A DNA stretch of 12,926 nt from Planctomycetota bacterium (GTDB lineage Bacteria > Planctomycetota > Brocadiia > Brocadiales > Brocadiaceae). The notes beneath the pieces were generated by a model. That model was not told where the DNA came from and did not search any database. It saw only the letters and a list, made by a program, of their open reading frames with translations. Positions 6,635 through 12,926 of the stretch are shown here, piece after piece. The stretch's first letter is position 1, and the number at the start of each line of letters is the position of its first letter. The translations under genes and the position numbers were made by a program. The stretch is from positions 4,145-17,070 of the forward strand of contig JAHFOW010000045.1 in the NCBI GenBank assembly GCA_023261465.1, in the 5' to 3' direction.

Positions 6635-7030
6635 ATGAAGTATGTAAGAAGCTTGTTAGGGATATTTACTATTTTTGTACTCTTACAAAGCGCTTATTGC
6701 GCTAACCGGAATGTAACCGTAGAAATCGACTACGGCGGACTACAACAAAATCGCACAGGAGAAATCCCGTGGAAACAGGGCATTACTGCACTGGAAGTAC
6801 TCAGATCTGTTGCACAGCTTGAAACACAAGAAACAGGTGAATTTGTTCTGGTTACATCTATTGATGGTATTAGGGCTGAGAGGGGCGATATGGCCTGGTA
6901 TTACAATATCAATAGTAAACGCGCACCATCATTTGCCAATAAGTGTATTCTTAATGAAGGTGACCATGTTAAGTGGGAATACACGAAGGATGTTTGTTCT
7001 CCTGAAGTAGACAGGGGATCTCATAAATGA
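6635..7030 (+). CDS. Secreted DUF4430 (transcobalamin-like domain) protein
   Basis: The 131-residue product has a signal peptide (about 1-23, hydrophobic core LLGIFTIFVLLQSAYC). The Cys before Ala does not make a good lipobox, so an ordinary signal peptidase I site is more likely. Residues about 47-118 match the DUF4430 pattern: ITALEVLRSVAQ (50-61), SIDGIRAERGDMAWYYNIN (75-93), then CILNEGDHVKWEYT (104-117). DUF4430 is related to the C-terminal beta domain of transcobalamin and intrinsic factor, which touches the corrin ring, so a role as a small periplasmic or outer-surface corrinoid-binding protein is plausible but inferred. The start has AAGGAGG 8 bases upstream. It stops 10 bases before the CobN-like gene and is almost certainly co-transcribed with it. 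Confidence 0.8.
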   Translation: MKYVRSLLGIFTIFVLLQSAYCANRNVTVEIDYGGLQQNRTGEIPWKQGITALEVLRSVAQLETQETGEFVLVTSIDGIRAERGDMAWYYNINSKRAPSFANKCILNEGDHVKWEYTKDVCSPEVDRGSHK

Positions 7031-7040
7031 GGCGTGCATA

Positions 7041-10000
7041 ATGAAAAAACATATCATTTTAATCATGTTTACTTTGTTTGCCGTTTATCTGCCTTTTTCT
7101 CTTGCAGAAGAAACCAAACCCGTAAAATACACATTTATCGTCGGAAACTACCTGACGCCTACAATTGTTAAAGCGATAAAAAATATTTGGGGAGAAGATC
7201 CATTTCTTAAAAATCGTATAGATTTTGAGCTTATGAGCACTACGGATTTAGACGCCGGCCTCGATCTGCATCAGATTGAGGATTCAGACATCATGGTAAT
7301 TGATATTATGGGGATACGGATTTCGACTCCAACGCAAACGGGTTTTGATCGTGAGATCATAAGGAAGGCCATTTCACGTGGCGCACACATATTGCCCATA
7401 AACAGCTCGGCTGGATTAGATAAGGAGTATAGAGAATTGGGCCTTACGTACGATGAAGAGTTCCGTTCCTACTTCGATTACGGCGGGATTGAGAACTTTC
7501 AGAACATGATGCTGTTTTCCCTGTCAAAATATCTCCATATCTCAGATATAAAGACAAAACCTCCGCAGAAACTGTTAAAAAATGGGTATTACCATCGTCA
7601 TGATTCCCAGGCAATGTTTTTTGAAACCTTTGAGGAATATGAGAATTGGTATAAGGAACATGGATATTTTAAAGAAAATGCTGAATGGCTTGCGGTCATG
7701 ACCTATCCATCGTTCTGTGAACAGGGCCAAAATGAAGTGGAAGATTGTTTAATTCATGCACTCGAAGAAAAGGGATTTAACGCCTTTGTGGCATTTGGGT
7801 ATCCGGAAGGCGCCGCTGTAGAAAAATTATTGATAGACCCTAAGGGAAGTTCGAGGGTTTCGGGTGTGCTTTCTTTTTTGTTTCGCTTTTCAGATTTCAA
7901 CGCCGTTGATTCATTAGAAAAATGCGGAGTTCCGGTAATTAATTTGATTACTGTCTATGGGAAAGACGGGAAGACCTGGGAAAAAGATCCAGAGGGTCTG
8001 AGTTCCCTGGAAGTAAGTTGGCAGTTAGCCATCCCCGAAATTGCAGGTCTTATACAGCCTACCGTTGTTTCGTATCGTATCCGTGAGAAAGACAAGGAAA
8101 CAGGATTTTTTGTTGAAGAACGAAAGCCGATACCCGATCGCATCAATCGTGTTGTTGATCGAATACACGCATGGATCAATTTGCAAAGGAAAAACAACAA
8201 AGATAAAAAGGTTGCGATATTCTACTGGAATTATCCACCGGGGAAACAGAATATCGGAGCCAGTTATTTAAATGTCTTCGCCAGTATTGATAATGTCCTG
8301 ATGAAGATGAAGGAGGCCGGATACGATATAGGCAATGAAACACTTGACAAAGACACATTACTCGAAAATTCCCTGAGATATGGGAGAAATGTTGGTAATT
8401 GGGCGCCAGGTGAGCTCGACGAGATGGTCAGGAAGGGGAAATGTGTATTACTACCGTTAGAAGATTATCAAAGATGGATAAAAAATTTACCGGTGAATTT
8501 TGTGCAAGAGGTCAACGATGATTGGGGGGCGGTTGAAGAATCAAACGTAATGATGTGGACCGACCCGGAACAAAACAAAAAATATATGGTTATTCCTGCC
8601 ATAAAACAGGGAAATGTAGTTATCCTCCCACAGCCAGTAAGGGGTTGGATGGAAAATGAAGAAGCAATGCTCCATAGTAAAGACTTATTCCCGCACCATC
8701 AATACGCAGGGGTTTATTTGTGGCTTAAATATGGCTTTGGCGCTGACGCTGTTATCCACTTCGGAACGCACGGTACCCATGAATGGCTGCCGGGAAAAGG
8801 TAACGGTCTTTCGGGTGATGACCCTCCCGAGGTATTAATCCAGGATTTGCCGGTAATTTATCCATATATCGTGGATGACGTTGGCGAAGGACTGGTAGCA
8901 AAACGTCGTGGCGCTGCCGTAATCATAGACCACATGATTCCACCTTTAAAAAAGGGTGGACTCTATCATGAATACGCTGAACTTGAGGAGATGATCAGCA
9001 GCCATGATCAGGCCATTGAACAGGGCGCTGAACATGCACAGCAGTATCAGGAAAATATTGTAAAAAAGGTAAAAGCGCTGGGGCTTGACAAGGACATTGA
9101 TATCAGCAAATTCTTAAATACCGATACAAAAGAAGGCGACCCACATAAATTCGATCACGAGGTTATTCATAAAATTGAAGAATTCCTCAAAGAAATGAAA
9201 CAGCTTAACATGCCGTATGGTCTCCATACATTTGGTAACTCACCCGAAGAACCGCTTCGCTCATCGACCATTCAGGCGATACGGGAAGTCGTTAAGGATA
9301 TTTCGGCTGAAGAGTTGGACAAAAATATCCGGGAAGGCGCAAAGCGGGAATTGTCCAGTATGTTAAAGACGCTCAATGGGCAGTTTATAACAACGGGAAC
9401 GGGAAATGACCCCGTGAGGAATCCCGGTTCCTTGCCAACAGGAAAAAACTTTTATGCCTTCAATCCGGATAAGATTCCTAAAAAAGAGGCATGGCAGGCA
9501 GGTGTCAAATTGACTCAAGAACTACTCGATAATTATCGGGCAAAAAATAACGGGAAGTATCCGGAAAAATTGTCCTTTGTTATATGGGGCACGGAGACTA
9601 TACGCCACGAAGGAGTGCTGGAATCTCAGATCCTTTATTTATTGGGTGTTGAGCCTATCTGGAATGAATGGGGGAAGGTGACAGGAATTAAAATCATTCC
9701 GAAAGAAAAGTTGGGGCGGCCGCGCATCGATATTGTTGTCTCTTCGGCAGCAGAAGAGATGTTTGGACAGTTGACCCAATATATAGATCAGGCCGTTCAA
9801 ATGGTAAAACAACTCAATGAAGAAGACAATTGGATTCGACAGCATACTCAGGAATTGGCTGAAAAATTAGTCCATCAGGGTTGGCCACAAGAAAAGGCAG
9901 AACAATATGCCGCCATCAGAATTTTTGATGAGGCACCGGGACATTATGACTTGAATGTCTCACGGATTGTTAGTGCAAGCGGGACATGGGAAAACGATGT

Positions 10001-11156
10001 TGTGGTAGCGGATGAATACCTGAAACGGATGAGTCACGGCTATGGGAATGGTTTGTGGGGTGAGCCCATGGAAGAGGTGTATAAAATGGTATTAAGCGGA
10101 ACCAGCATGGTGATTCATAGCCGTTCTACCAATGTTTATGGTACGCTCGATAATGATGATTTCTTTATGTACGCAGGCGGGCTTGCCGCAGCAATTCGAA
10201 AACTAGACGGAAAATCTCCCCATCTGATCATTACGAATATTATGAACCCAACAAAACCAGAGATGACGCCCATTGATCGGATGATGGGGATGGAGTTACG
10301 GTCCCGTTATTGGAATCCCCAATGGATTGATGGGATGAAAAAGGAAGGCTTCGAAGGGGCAAATAAGATGTCCGAATTCGTTGAAAACATGTGGGGTTGG
10401 CAGGTCACCGTACCGGAGGCAATGGATTCCTCCCGATGGGAACAGACATTTGAGGTCTATGTTGAAGACAAATATGGCATGGACTTAAAGGGATTTTTTA
10501 GTCAAAAAAATCCCTATGCGTATCAGGCGCTTACCGCCCGAATGCTGGAAACGGTACGGAAAGGTTACTGGCAACCGACGGAAGAAATAAAACAAACCCT
10601 GGCAAAGAAATACATGGAAACGGTAATAGAACACGGTGTCGCTTGCTGCGAGCTTACCTGCAATAATCCGTCATTTCAGCAATATGCAATGGATATTTTG
10701 TCAGCCGCTGGTCTTGTAAATGCTGAAGTTTTAGATAAGTATACAGATGTCCTTAAAACCGCTACGGGTAAAACATCCCATGAACGAAAAGAAGAAATGG
10801 ATAAAATCGTTCAAGCTCAGGCGCCATCACACAGTAGGGGCGAACTGCCGTTCGCCCCAACATTAAGCAATGAGTGGAAACTAGAGGATGAAACTCAGAA
10901 AATTCCCGCAAGCTCAATGCTTACGAGGAATGAAAAAAATCCATCTTTATCCACCAATTCGCAAGGAGAGGAATGGAAAGGTGCAAAGACCGAAGTCGTC
11001 AATGGATTTGAAATGAAAGAAGTAAAGGCAACCGAGTCTGCAGAGGCACGGTGCTCCGTGCCCTTAGCTGAATCTAATAAACCGTGGTTTGTTATGATAG
11101 TGACAATGGGTAGCATCGGCTTTTTCTTTTACGGATGGGTAAGGAAAAGATTTTGA
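7041..11156 (+). CDS. cobN: Secreted, C-terminally membrane-anchored CobN-family metallochelatase-like protein
   Basis: The 1371-residue product belongs to the CobN/BchH-ChlH family of large chelatase subunits. Family motifs are clear: HFGTHGTHEWLPGKGNG (573-589), IYPYIVDDVGEG, AKRRGAAVIIDHMIPPL, IWGTETIRHEGVLESQ (848-863), LGRPRIDIVVSS, and the C-terminal NVYGTLDNDDFFMYAGGLAAAI and MELRSRYWNPQWI blocks. Classical CobN is cytosolic and works with the CobS/CobT ATPase. This protein instead has a signal peptide (about 1-22, ending LPFSLA) and a single membrane segment at about 1349-1366 followed by VRKRF. The enzyme domain should therefore face the periplasm. Residues about 1240-1345 form a low-complexity linker. 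Its family and layout recall HmuS, the CobN-type haem dechelatase of Bacteroidetes; with B12 control, corrinoid or cobalt chemistry is the better guess here. Start ATG is preceded by GAGG (7029-7032). Confidence 0.9.
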   Translation: MKKHIILIMFTLFAVYLPFSLAEETKPVKYTFIVGNYLTPTIVKAIKNIWGEDPFLKNRIDFELMSTTDLDAGLDLHQIEDSDIMVIDIMGIRISTPTQTGFDREIIRKAISRGAHILPINSSAGLDKEYRELGLTYDEEFRSYFDYGGIENFQNMMLFSLSKYLHISDIKTKPPQKLLKNGYYHRHDSQAMFFETFEEYENWYKEHGYFKENAEWLAVMTYPSFCEQGQNEVEDCLIHALEEKGFNAFVAFGYPEGAAVEKLLIDPKGSSRVSGVLSFLFRFSDFNAVDSLEKCGVPVINLITVYGKDGKTWEKDPEGLSSLEVSWQLAIPEIAGLIQPTVVSYRIREKDKETGFFVEERKPIPDRINRVVDRIHAWINLQRKNNKDKKVAIFYWNYPPGKQNIGASYLNVFASIDNVLMKMKEAGYDIGNETLDKDTLLENSLRYGRNVGNWAPGELDEMVRKGKCVLLPLEDYQRWIKNLPVNFVQEVNDDWGAVEESNVMMWTDPEQNKKYMVIPAIKQGNVVILPQPVRGWMENEEAMLHSKDLFPHHQYAGVYLWLKYGFGADAVIHFGTHGTHEWLPGKGNGLSGDDPPEVLIQDLPVIYPYIVDDVGEGLVAKRRGAAVIIDHMIPPLKKGGLYHEYAELEEMISSHDQAIEQGAEHAQQYQENIVKKVKALGLDKDIDISKFLNTDTKEGDPHKFDHEVIHKIEEFLKEMKQLNMPYGLHTFGNSPEEPLRSSTIQAIREVVKDISAEELDKNIREGAKRELSSMLKTLNGQFITTGTGNDPVRNPGSLPTGKNFYAFNPDKIPKKEAWQAGVKLTQELLDNYRAKNNGKYPEKLSFVIWGTETIRHEGVLESQILYLLGVEPIWNEWGKVTGIKIIPKEKLGRPRIDIVVSSAAEEMFGQLTQYIDQAVQMVKQLNEEDNWIRQHTQELAEKLVHQGWPQEKAEQYAAIRIFDEAPGHYDLNVSRIVSASGTWENDVVVADEYLKRMSHGYGNGLWGEPMEEVYKMVLSGTSMVIHSRSTNVYGTLDNDDFFMYAGGLAAAIRKLDGKSPHLIITNIMNPTKPEMTPIDRMMGMELRSRYWNPQWIDGMKKEGFEGANKMSEFVENMWGWQVTVPEAMDSSRWEQTFEVYVEDKYGMDLKGFFSQKNPYAYQALTARMLETVRKGYWQPTEEIKQTLAKKYMETVIEHGVACCELTCNNPSFQQYAMDILSAAGLVNAEVLDKYTDVLKTATGKTSHERKEEMDKIVQAQAPSHSRGELPFAPTLSNEWKLEDETQKIPASSMLTRNEKNPSLSTNSQGEEWKGAKTEVVNGFEMKEVKATESAEARCSVPLAESNKPWFVMIVTMGSIGFFFYGWVRKRF
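10837..10858. repeat. Palindrome inside the cobN linker coding region
   Basis: GGGGCGAAC (10837-10845) and GTTCGCCCC (10850-10858) form a perfect 9-bp stem with a 4-base loop. It is read through in frame as part of SRGELPFAP in the low-complexity linker of the CobN-like protein. GC content is higher than the surrounding codons. It looks like a palindromic repeat that has entered coding sequence at a tolerant place. Confidence 0.65.
11045..11062. repeat. Second palindrome inside the cobN linker coding region
   Basis: GGCACGG (11045-11051) pairs with CCGTGCC (11056-11062) around a 4-base loop. It is translated in frame as part of EARCSVPLAE just before the C-terminal membrane segment. Its sequence resembles the intergenic hairpin at 11215-11237, which also has GGGCACG/CGTGCCC arms. 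Confidence 0.55.
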
Positions 11157-11214
11157 TAAGAGTCCACCACTGAAAAGTACGGATATCACAAAAATGATAA
11201 CCAATGAACTGTGT

Positions 11215-11237
11215 AAGGGCACGTTGCACGTGCCCTT
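11215..11237. repeat. Perfect 10-bp inverted repeat downstream of cobN
   Basis: AAGGGCACGT (11215-11224) and ACGTGCCCTT (11228-11237) are exact reverse complements with a 3-base loop. No T-run follows, so it is a poor intrinsic terminator on the + strand. It may instead stabilise the 3' end of the cobN message or be a dispersed repeat related to the palindrome at 11045-11062. Confidence 0.75.
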
Positions 11238-11326
11238 GTGCTCGGTTTCAAACTTTGTTCTGGGTTGCAGTATTAGAAGAACTTTATTTCAAAGGCATAA
11301 TTAATATTGTACTTACAGTGATAAGA

Positions 11327-11378
11327 CGTAGGGCAAGGCTTTAGCCTTGCTATAAGCAACCCTGAAGGGTTGCCCTAC
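11327..11378. repeat. Double-hairpin palindromic repeat, copy 2
   Basis: This is the partner of the element at 6290-6340. Outer arms CGTAGGGC (11327-11334) and GCCCTACG (11371-11378) enclose CAAGGCTTTAGCCTTG (11334-11349) and CAACCCTGAAGGGTTG (11357-11372). The two copies differ only at a few positions and in the spacer between the inner hairpins (ACGTG-type in copy 1, TATAAG-type here). Confidence 0.8.
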
Positions 11379-11445
11379 GAAAACATATCAGCTTATATAA
11401 TCTGTGTTTAGCTGCATCCAATTTAAAATTTTAAAAGAGTAAATT

Positions 11446-12066
11446 ATGAACCTTCTCAGTCTATTACAAAACATCCTTTCCGTTCTTTCATCAGCAATGC
11501 TCTATCCCGTCATGATCCTCCTGGTTGTCTTGTTTATAGGGACTGTTATAACCACAGGTGGATTTGTGTCGGAATATTTAGAACGAAAAAGACACAGCAA
11601 GAATCCAAGTGAATTTATAGAATCATTTTCTGCCAAAAATATCCTACAGTCAGCATCCCAGGAAATACACAAAATGCCACTTTATATGCAGAAATATTTC
11701 GGGGAACTTGTTGAGGAATTGAAAAACAGTAAAAACGGTAGTGATGTCCGTATTGAATACTTACTACAAACGAAGGAACAGGAAATGACCAGAAGCCTCG
11801 ATAAACTTCGACTCATGGTCCGTGTAGGTCCCACACTGGGACTCATGGGCACGATCATTCCGATGGGCCCTGCATTGTCTGCGTTGTCACAAGGCGATCT
11901 CGAAAAACTATCGGGCAATATTATCATTGCCTTCACTACCACTGTTGTAGGGCTCGCAATTGGGATAACTGCCTATTTTCTCTCGATGATAAAAAATCGG
12001 TGGATACATGAGGACATAAAAAATCTTGAATATTTTACGGAATGTATGATGAAAAGGGAGGAATAG
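11446..12066 (+). CDS. MotA/TolQ/ExbB-family proton channel protein
   Basis: The 206-residue inner-membrane protein has three hydrophobic segments at about 17-40, 127-147 and 158-181, the topology of ExbB/TolQ. A cytoplasmic loop of about 85 residues separates the first two. The family signature is VGPTLGLMGTIIPMGPALSAL (127-147) followed by IIIAFTTTVVGLAIGITAYFLS (159-180). ExbB-type proteins conduct protons and transmit the energy to a periplasmic partner. The DUF2149 gene follows 59 bases later and probably provides the single-helix partner. What it energises is open: the TonB-dependent receptor, or the periplasmic CobN-like protein. Equivalent MotA/TolQ-type and DUF2149 genes accompany HmuS in Bacteroidetes hmu loci (recalled, not checked). 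The start has a weak GAG site 6 bases upstream. Confidence 0.88.
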   Translation: MNLLSLLQNILSVLSSAMLYPVMILLVVLFIGTVITTGGFVSEYLERKRHSKNPSEFIESFSAKNILQSASQEIHKMPLYMQKYFGELVEELKNSKNGSDVRIEYLLQTKEQEMTRSLDKLRLMVRVGPTLGLMGTIIPMGPALSALSQGDLEKLSGNIIIAFTTTVVGLAIGITAYFLSMIKNRWIHEDIKNLEYFTECMMKREE

Positions 12067-12112
12067 TTCACCGCCAGAGTGTCCAAGTTCTCAGCGCTCT
12101 CTGTGGTGAACT
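12065..12112. repeat. Hairpin in the ExbB-type/DUF2149 intergenic gap
   Basis: AGTTCACC (12065-12072) and GGTGAACT (12105-12112) are exact reverse complements, with possible inner AGAG/CTCT pairing. The stem includes the stop codon of the ExbB-type gene and fills almost the entire 59-base gap. No T-run follows, so a terminator is unlikely; a processing site or repeat remnant is more likely. Confidence 0.55.
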
Positions 12113-12125
12113 GAACTAATACAAA

Positions 12126-12485
12126 ATGAGATACCTTAAAAAAAGACGCAGAGTTATAGGAAAAGAAGTTGATCTCCATCAGGAAGACCCCATGACAGGC
12201 GTAGCCAACCTTTTTGATGTAGGAGTTGTCTTCATTGTCGGCCTCATTGGCGCCCTCATCAGCGCCTACAGCCTCCTCGATTTTCTTTCACCAAAAACAG
12301 AGATCACCATGGTCAGGAAACAAGATAACGGCCAGATAGAGATTGTTACGAAAAAGGGTAAACAGGTAAAAGTTGAAAAAGTCACCGATAAGCAATTACA
12401 GGGAGAAGGTACGCGTCTGGGGATAGCGTATCGATTAATAGACGGAAAGGTAATTTATGTGCCGGAAAGCCGGGAATCGAAATAA
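12126..12485 (+). CDS. DUF2149 family single-span membrane protein, probable partner of the ExbB-type channel
   Basis: The 119-residue protein has a basic cytoplasmic N-terminus (MRYLKKRRRV), the DUF2149 signature DPMTGVANLFDVGVVFIVGL (21-40), a single membrane helix at about 32-50, and a soluble, presumably periplasmic C-terminal domain rich in Lys and Glu (54-119). This topology and the Asp31 at the helix start resemble ExbD, TolR and MotB, where one Asp in the helix carries the proton. That Asp31 plays this role is inference. No good ribosome binding site precedes the ATG at 12126. A later ATG at 12192 has AGGAAG upstream but would cut off the start of the DP-TGVANLFD motif, so the longer form is preferred. 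It is the last recognisable gene in the window. Confidence 0.85.
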   Translation: MRYLKKRRRVIGKEVDLHQEDPMTGVANLFDVGVVFIVGLIGALISAYSLLDFLSPKTEITMVRKQDNGQIEIVTKKGKQVKVEKVTDKQLQGEGTRLGIAYRLIDGKVIYVPESRESK

Positions 12486-12629
12486 CCAGATTTCGCGACA
12501 GTTTAGTTTTTTGAAAAACCGCAGCAAAAATAGGCTTTTAACGTTGTGGGTAGGAACAAAGAATTTGCCCGCATCAAACACACCCCTAAATCCCATGCGT
12601 GTTAAGTTAAGCGGGTTTTGGGGTGGCAT

Positions 12630-12648
12630 GGACAAACGGAGTTTGTCC
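12630..12648. repeat. Perfect 8-bp inverted repeat (hairpin)
   Basis: GGACAAAC (12630-12637) and GTTTGTCC (12641-12648) are exact reverse complements around GGA. It lies 145 bases after the last gene with no T-run, so its role is unclear. It resembles the short palindromic repeats elsewhere in the window in size but not in sequence. Confidence 0.65.
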
Positions 12649-12701
12649 GTACCTTCTTGCAAACTACAACAGCTTAAAATCTTGTGGGTACGGGTGGCAA
12701 C

Positions 12702-12888
12702 TGTCCCCCGCTGGCGGGGGCAGGGGGTGGAAATTGGAAGGCCAACACGACGGACAATTACTCTCCGGGCGCTAGCCAGAAGATGAAGTGTTGCAGAGTA
12801 AAAATGGTGATAAGTAAGTGTAGAAAACGGATGGTAGACACAATTGGAGAAGTCCTGTCCACCCCCCTAACCCCCGCCAGCGGGGGAC
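12702..12888. repeat. Inverted repeat pair of G/C-rich hairpins enclosing about 130 bp (MITE-like)
   Basis: The left end at 12702-12730 begins TGTCCCCCGCTGGCGGGGG and continues to GGGGGTGG. The right end at 12859-12888 is nearly its reverse complement, CCACCCCCC...CCCCCGCCAGCGGGGGACA. Each end is itself a hairpin (12705-12720 and 12871-12886). The interior shows no open gene. The layout fits a small non-autonomous element or two independent copies of one dispersed repeat in opposite orientation. Confidence 0.6.
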
Positions 12889-12926
12889 AAAGCGGAGTTA
12901 ATCCGAACAAGGGGTTGATGGTAATT

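Larger units (their letters stand above)
11157..11445. other. Intergenic region between cobN and the ExbB-type gene: two palindromic elements, no gene
   Basis: No coding sequence is apparent in these 289 bases. They hold the perfect hairpin at 11215-11237 and the double-hairpin repeat at 11327-11378, with AT-rich DNA between and after them. No clear promoter or T-tailed terminator is seen. The channel genes may therefore be read from the upstream transcript or from an unseen promoter near 11379-11440. Confidence 0.55.
12486..12926. other. Right-end intergenic region: hairpins and an inverted repeat pair, no convincing gene
   Basis: These 441 bases contain no frame with recognisable protein sequence. 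They hold a perfect hairpin at 12630-12648 (GGACAAAC/GTTTGTCC with loop GGA) and the inverted pair described at 12702-12888. G- and C-runs are much denser than in the coding part. No T-tailed intrinsic terminator for the DUF2149 gene is obvious. Confidence 0.6.

Noticed and set aside
7041..11156. Ordinary cytosolic cobaltochelatase subunit of cobalamin biosynthesis
   Set aside because: A signal peptide and C-terminal membrane anchor are visible, no CobS/CobT or other biosynthesis genes are present, and the neighbours are transport genes.
11215..11237. Intrinsic terminator for cobN
   Set aside because: The stem is perfect but no T-run follows on the + strand, so it is reported only as an inverted repeat.
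12457..12786. Plus-strand frame of 109 codons overlapping the end of the DUF2149 gene
   Set aside because: It runs through hairpins and G/C runs, overlaps a well-supported gene, and its translation is basic and shows no domain.

Overview
The window looks like a chromosomal segment of a diderm (outer-membrane) bacterium. It encodes a TonB-dependent outer-membrane receptor, secreted proteins and an ExbB-type proton channel, all on the + strand. The DNA is moderately AT-rich and carries many short palindromic repeats between genes. A planctomycete of the anammox type (Brocadiales) would fit, but this is an impression from gene set and repeat style, not a demonstrated assignment.

Left third (1-3360): a decaying defence island. 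An intact AbiJ-N-terminal-domain/HEPN-like protein (4-792) and an intact AlbA_2 (Schlafen-type)/GHKL-ATPase-like protein (1123-2787) sit between wrecks of a restriction-modification locus. These are a deleted and frameshifted methyltransferase-like remnant (797-1118) and an internally deleted stub of a helicase/restriction subunit (2955-3260). A perfect 11-bp tandem repeat lies between the last two, and a tiny orphan fragment follows at 3277-3360.

Control region (3361-4017): two cobalamin riboswitch-type aptamers in tandem (about 3532-3685 and 3800-3970). They share an identical 40-bp block, and each has its own different but complementary P1 helix. Between them lie a near-full-length Shine-Dalgarno sequence with only a mini-ORF behind it and a strong intrinsic terminator (3743-3780). 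The second aptamer leads to the receptor gene with no terminator, suggesting control of translation.

Right part (4018-12485): a B12-controlled gene set. It comprises a BtuB-like TonB-dependent receptor with a long acidic N-terminal extension, a secreted DUF4430 (transcobalamin-like) protein, a very large CobN-family protein with a signal peptide and a C-terminal membrane anchor, a MotA/TolQ/ExbB-type three-helix channel protein, and a DUF2149 single-helix partner. This combination resembles the hmu haem-uptake layout of Bacteroidetes, in which HmuS is a CobN-family haem dechelatase, but here it sits under cobalamin riboswitches. The working model is uptake of a corrinoid or related tetrapyrrole across the outer membrane, binding by DUF4430, and metal handling (removal or insertion) by a periplasmic CobN-like enzyme. 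A proton channel rather than the cytosolic CobS/CobT ATPase might energise it. No CobS, CobT, ChlI, ChlD or TonB gene is visible in the window.

The gaps after the receptor gene (6244-6634), after cobN (11157-11445) and at the right end (12486-12926) hold no convincing genes. They contain palindromic repeats, and two further palindromes lie inside the cobN coding sequence.
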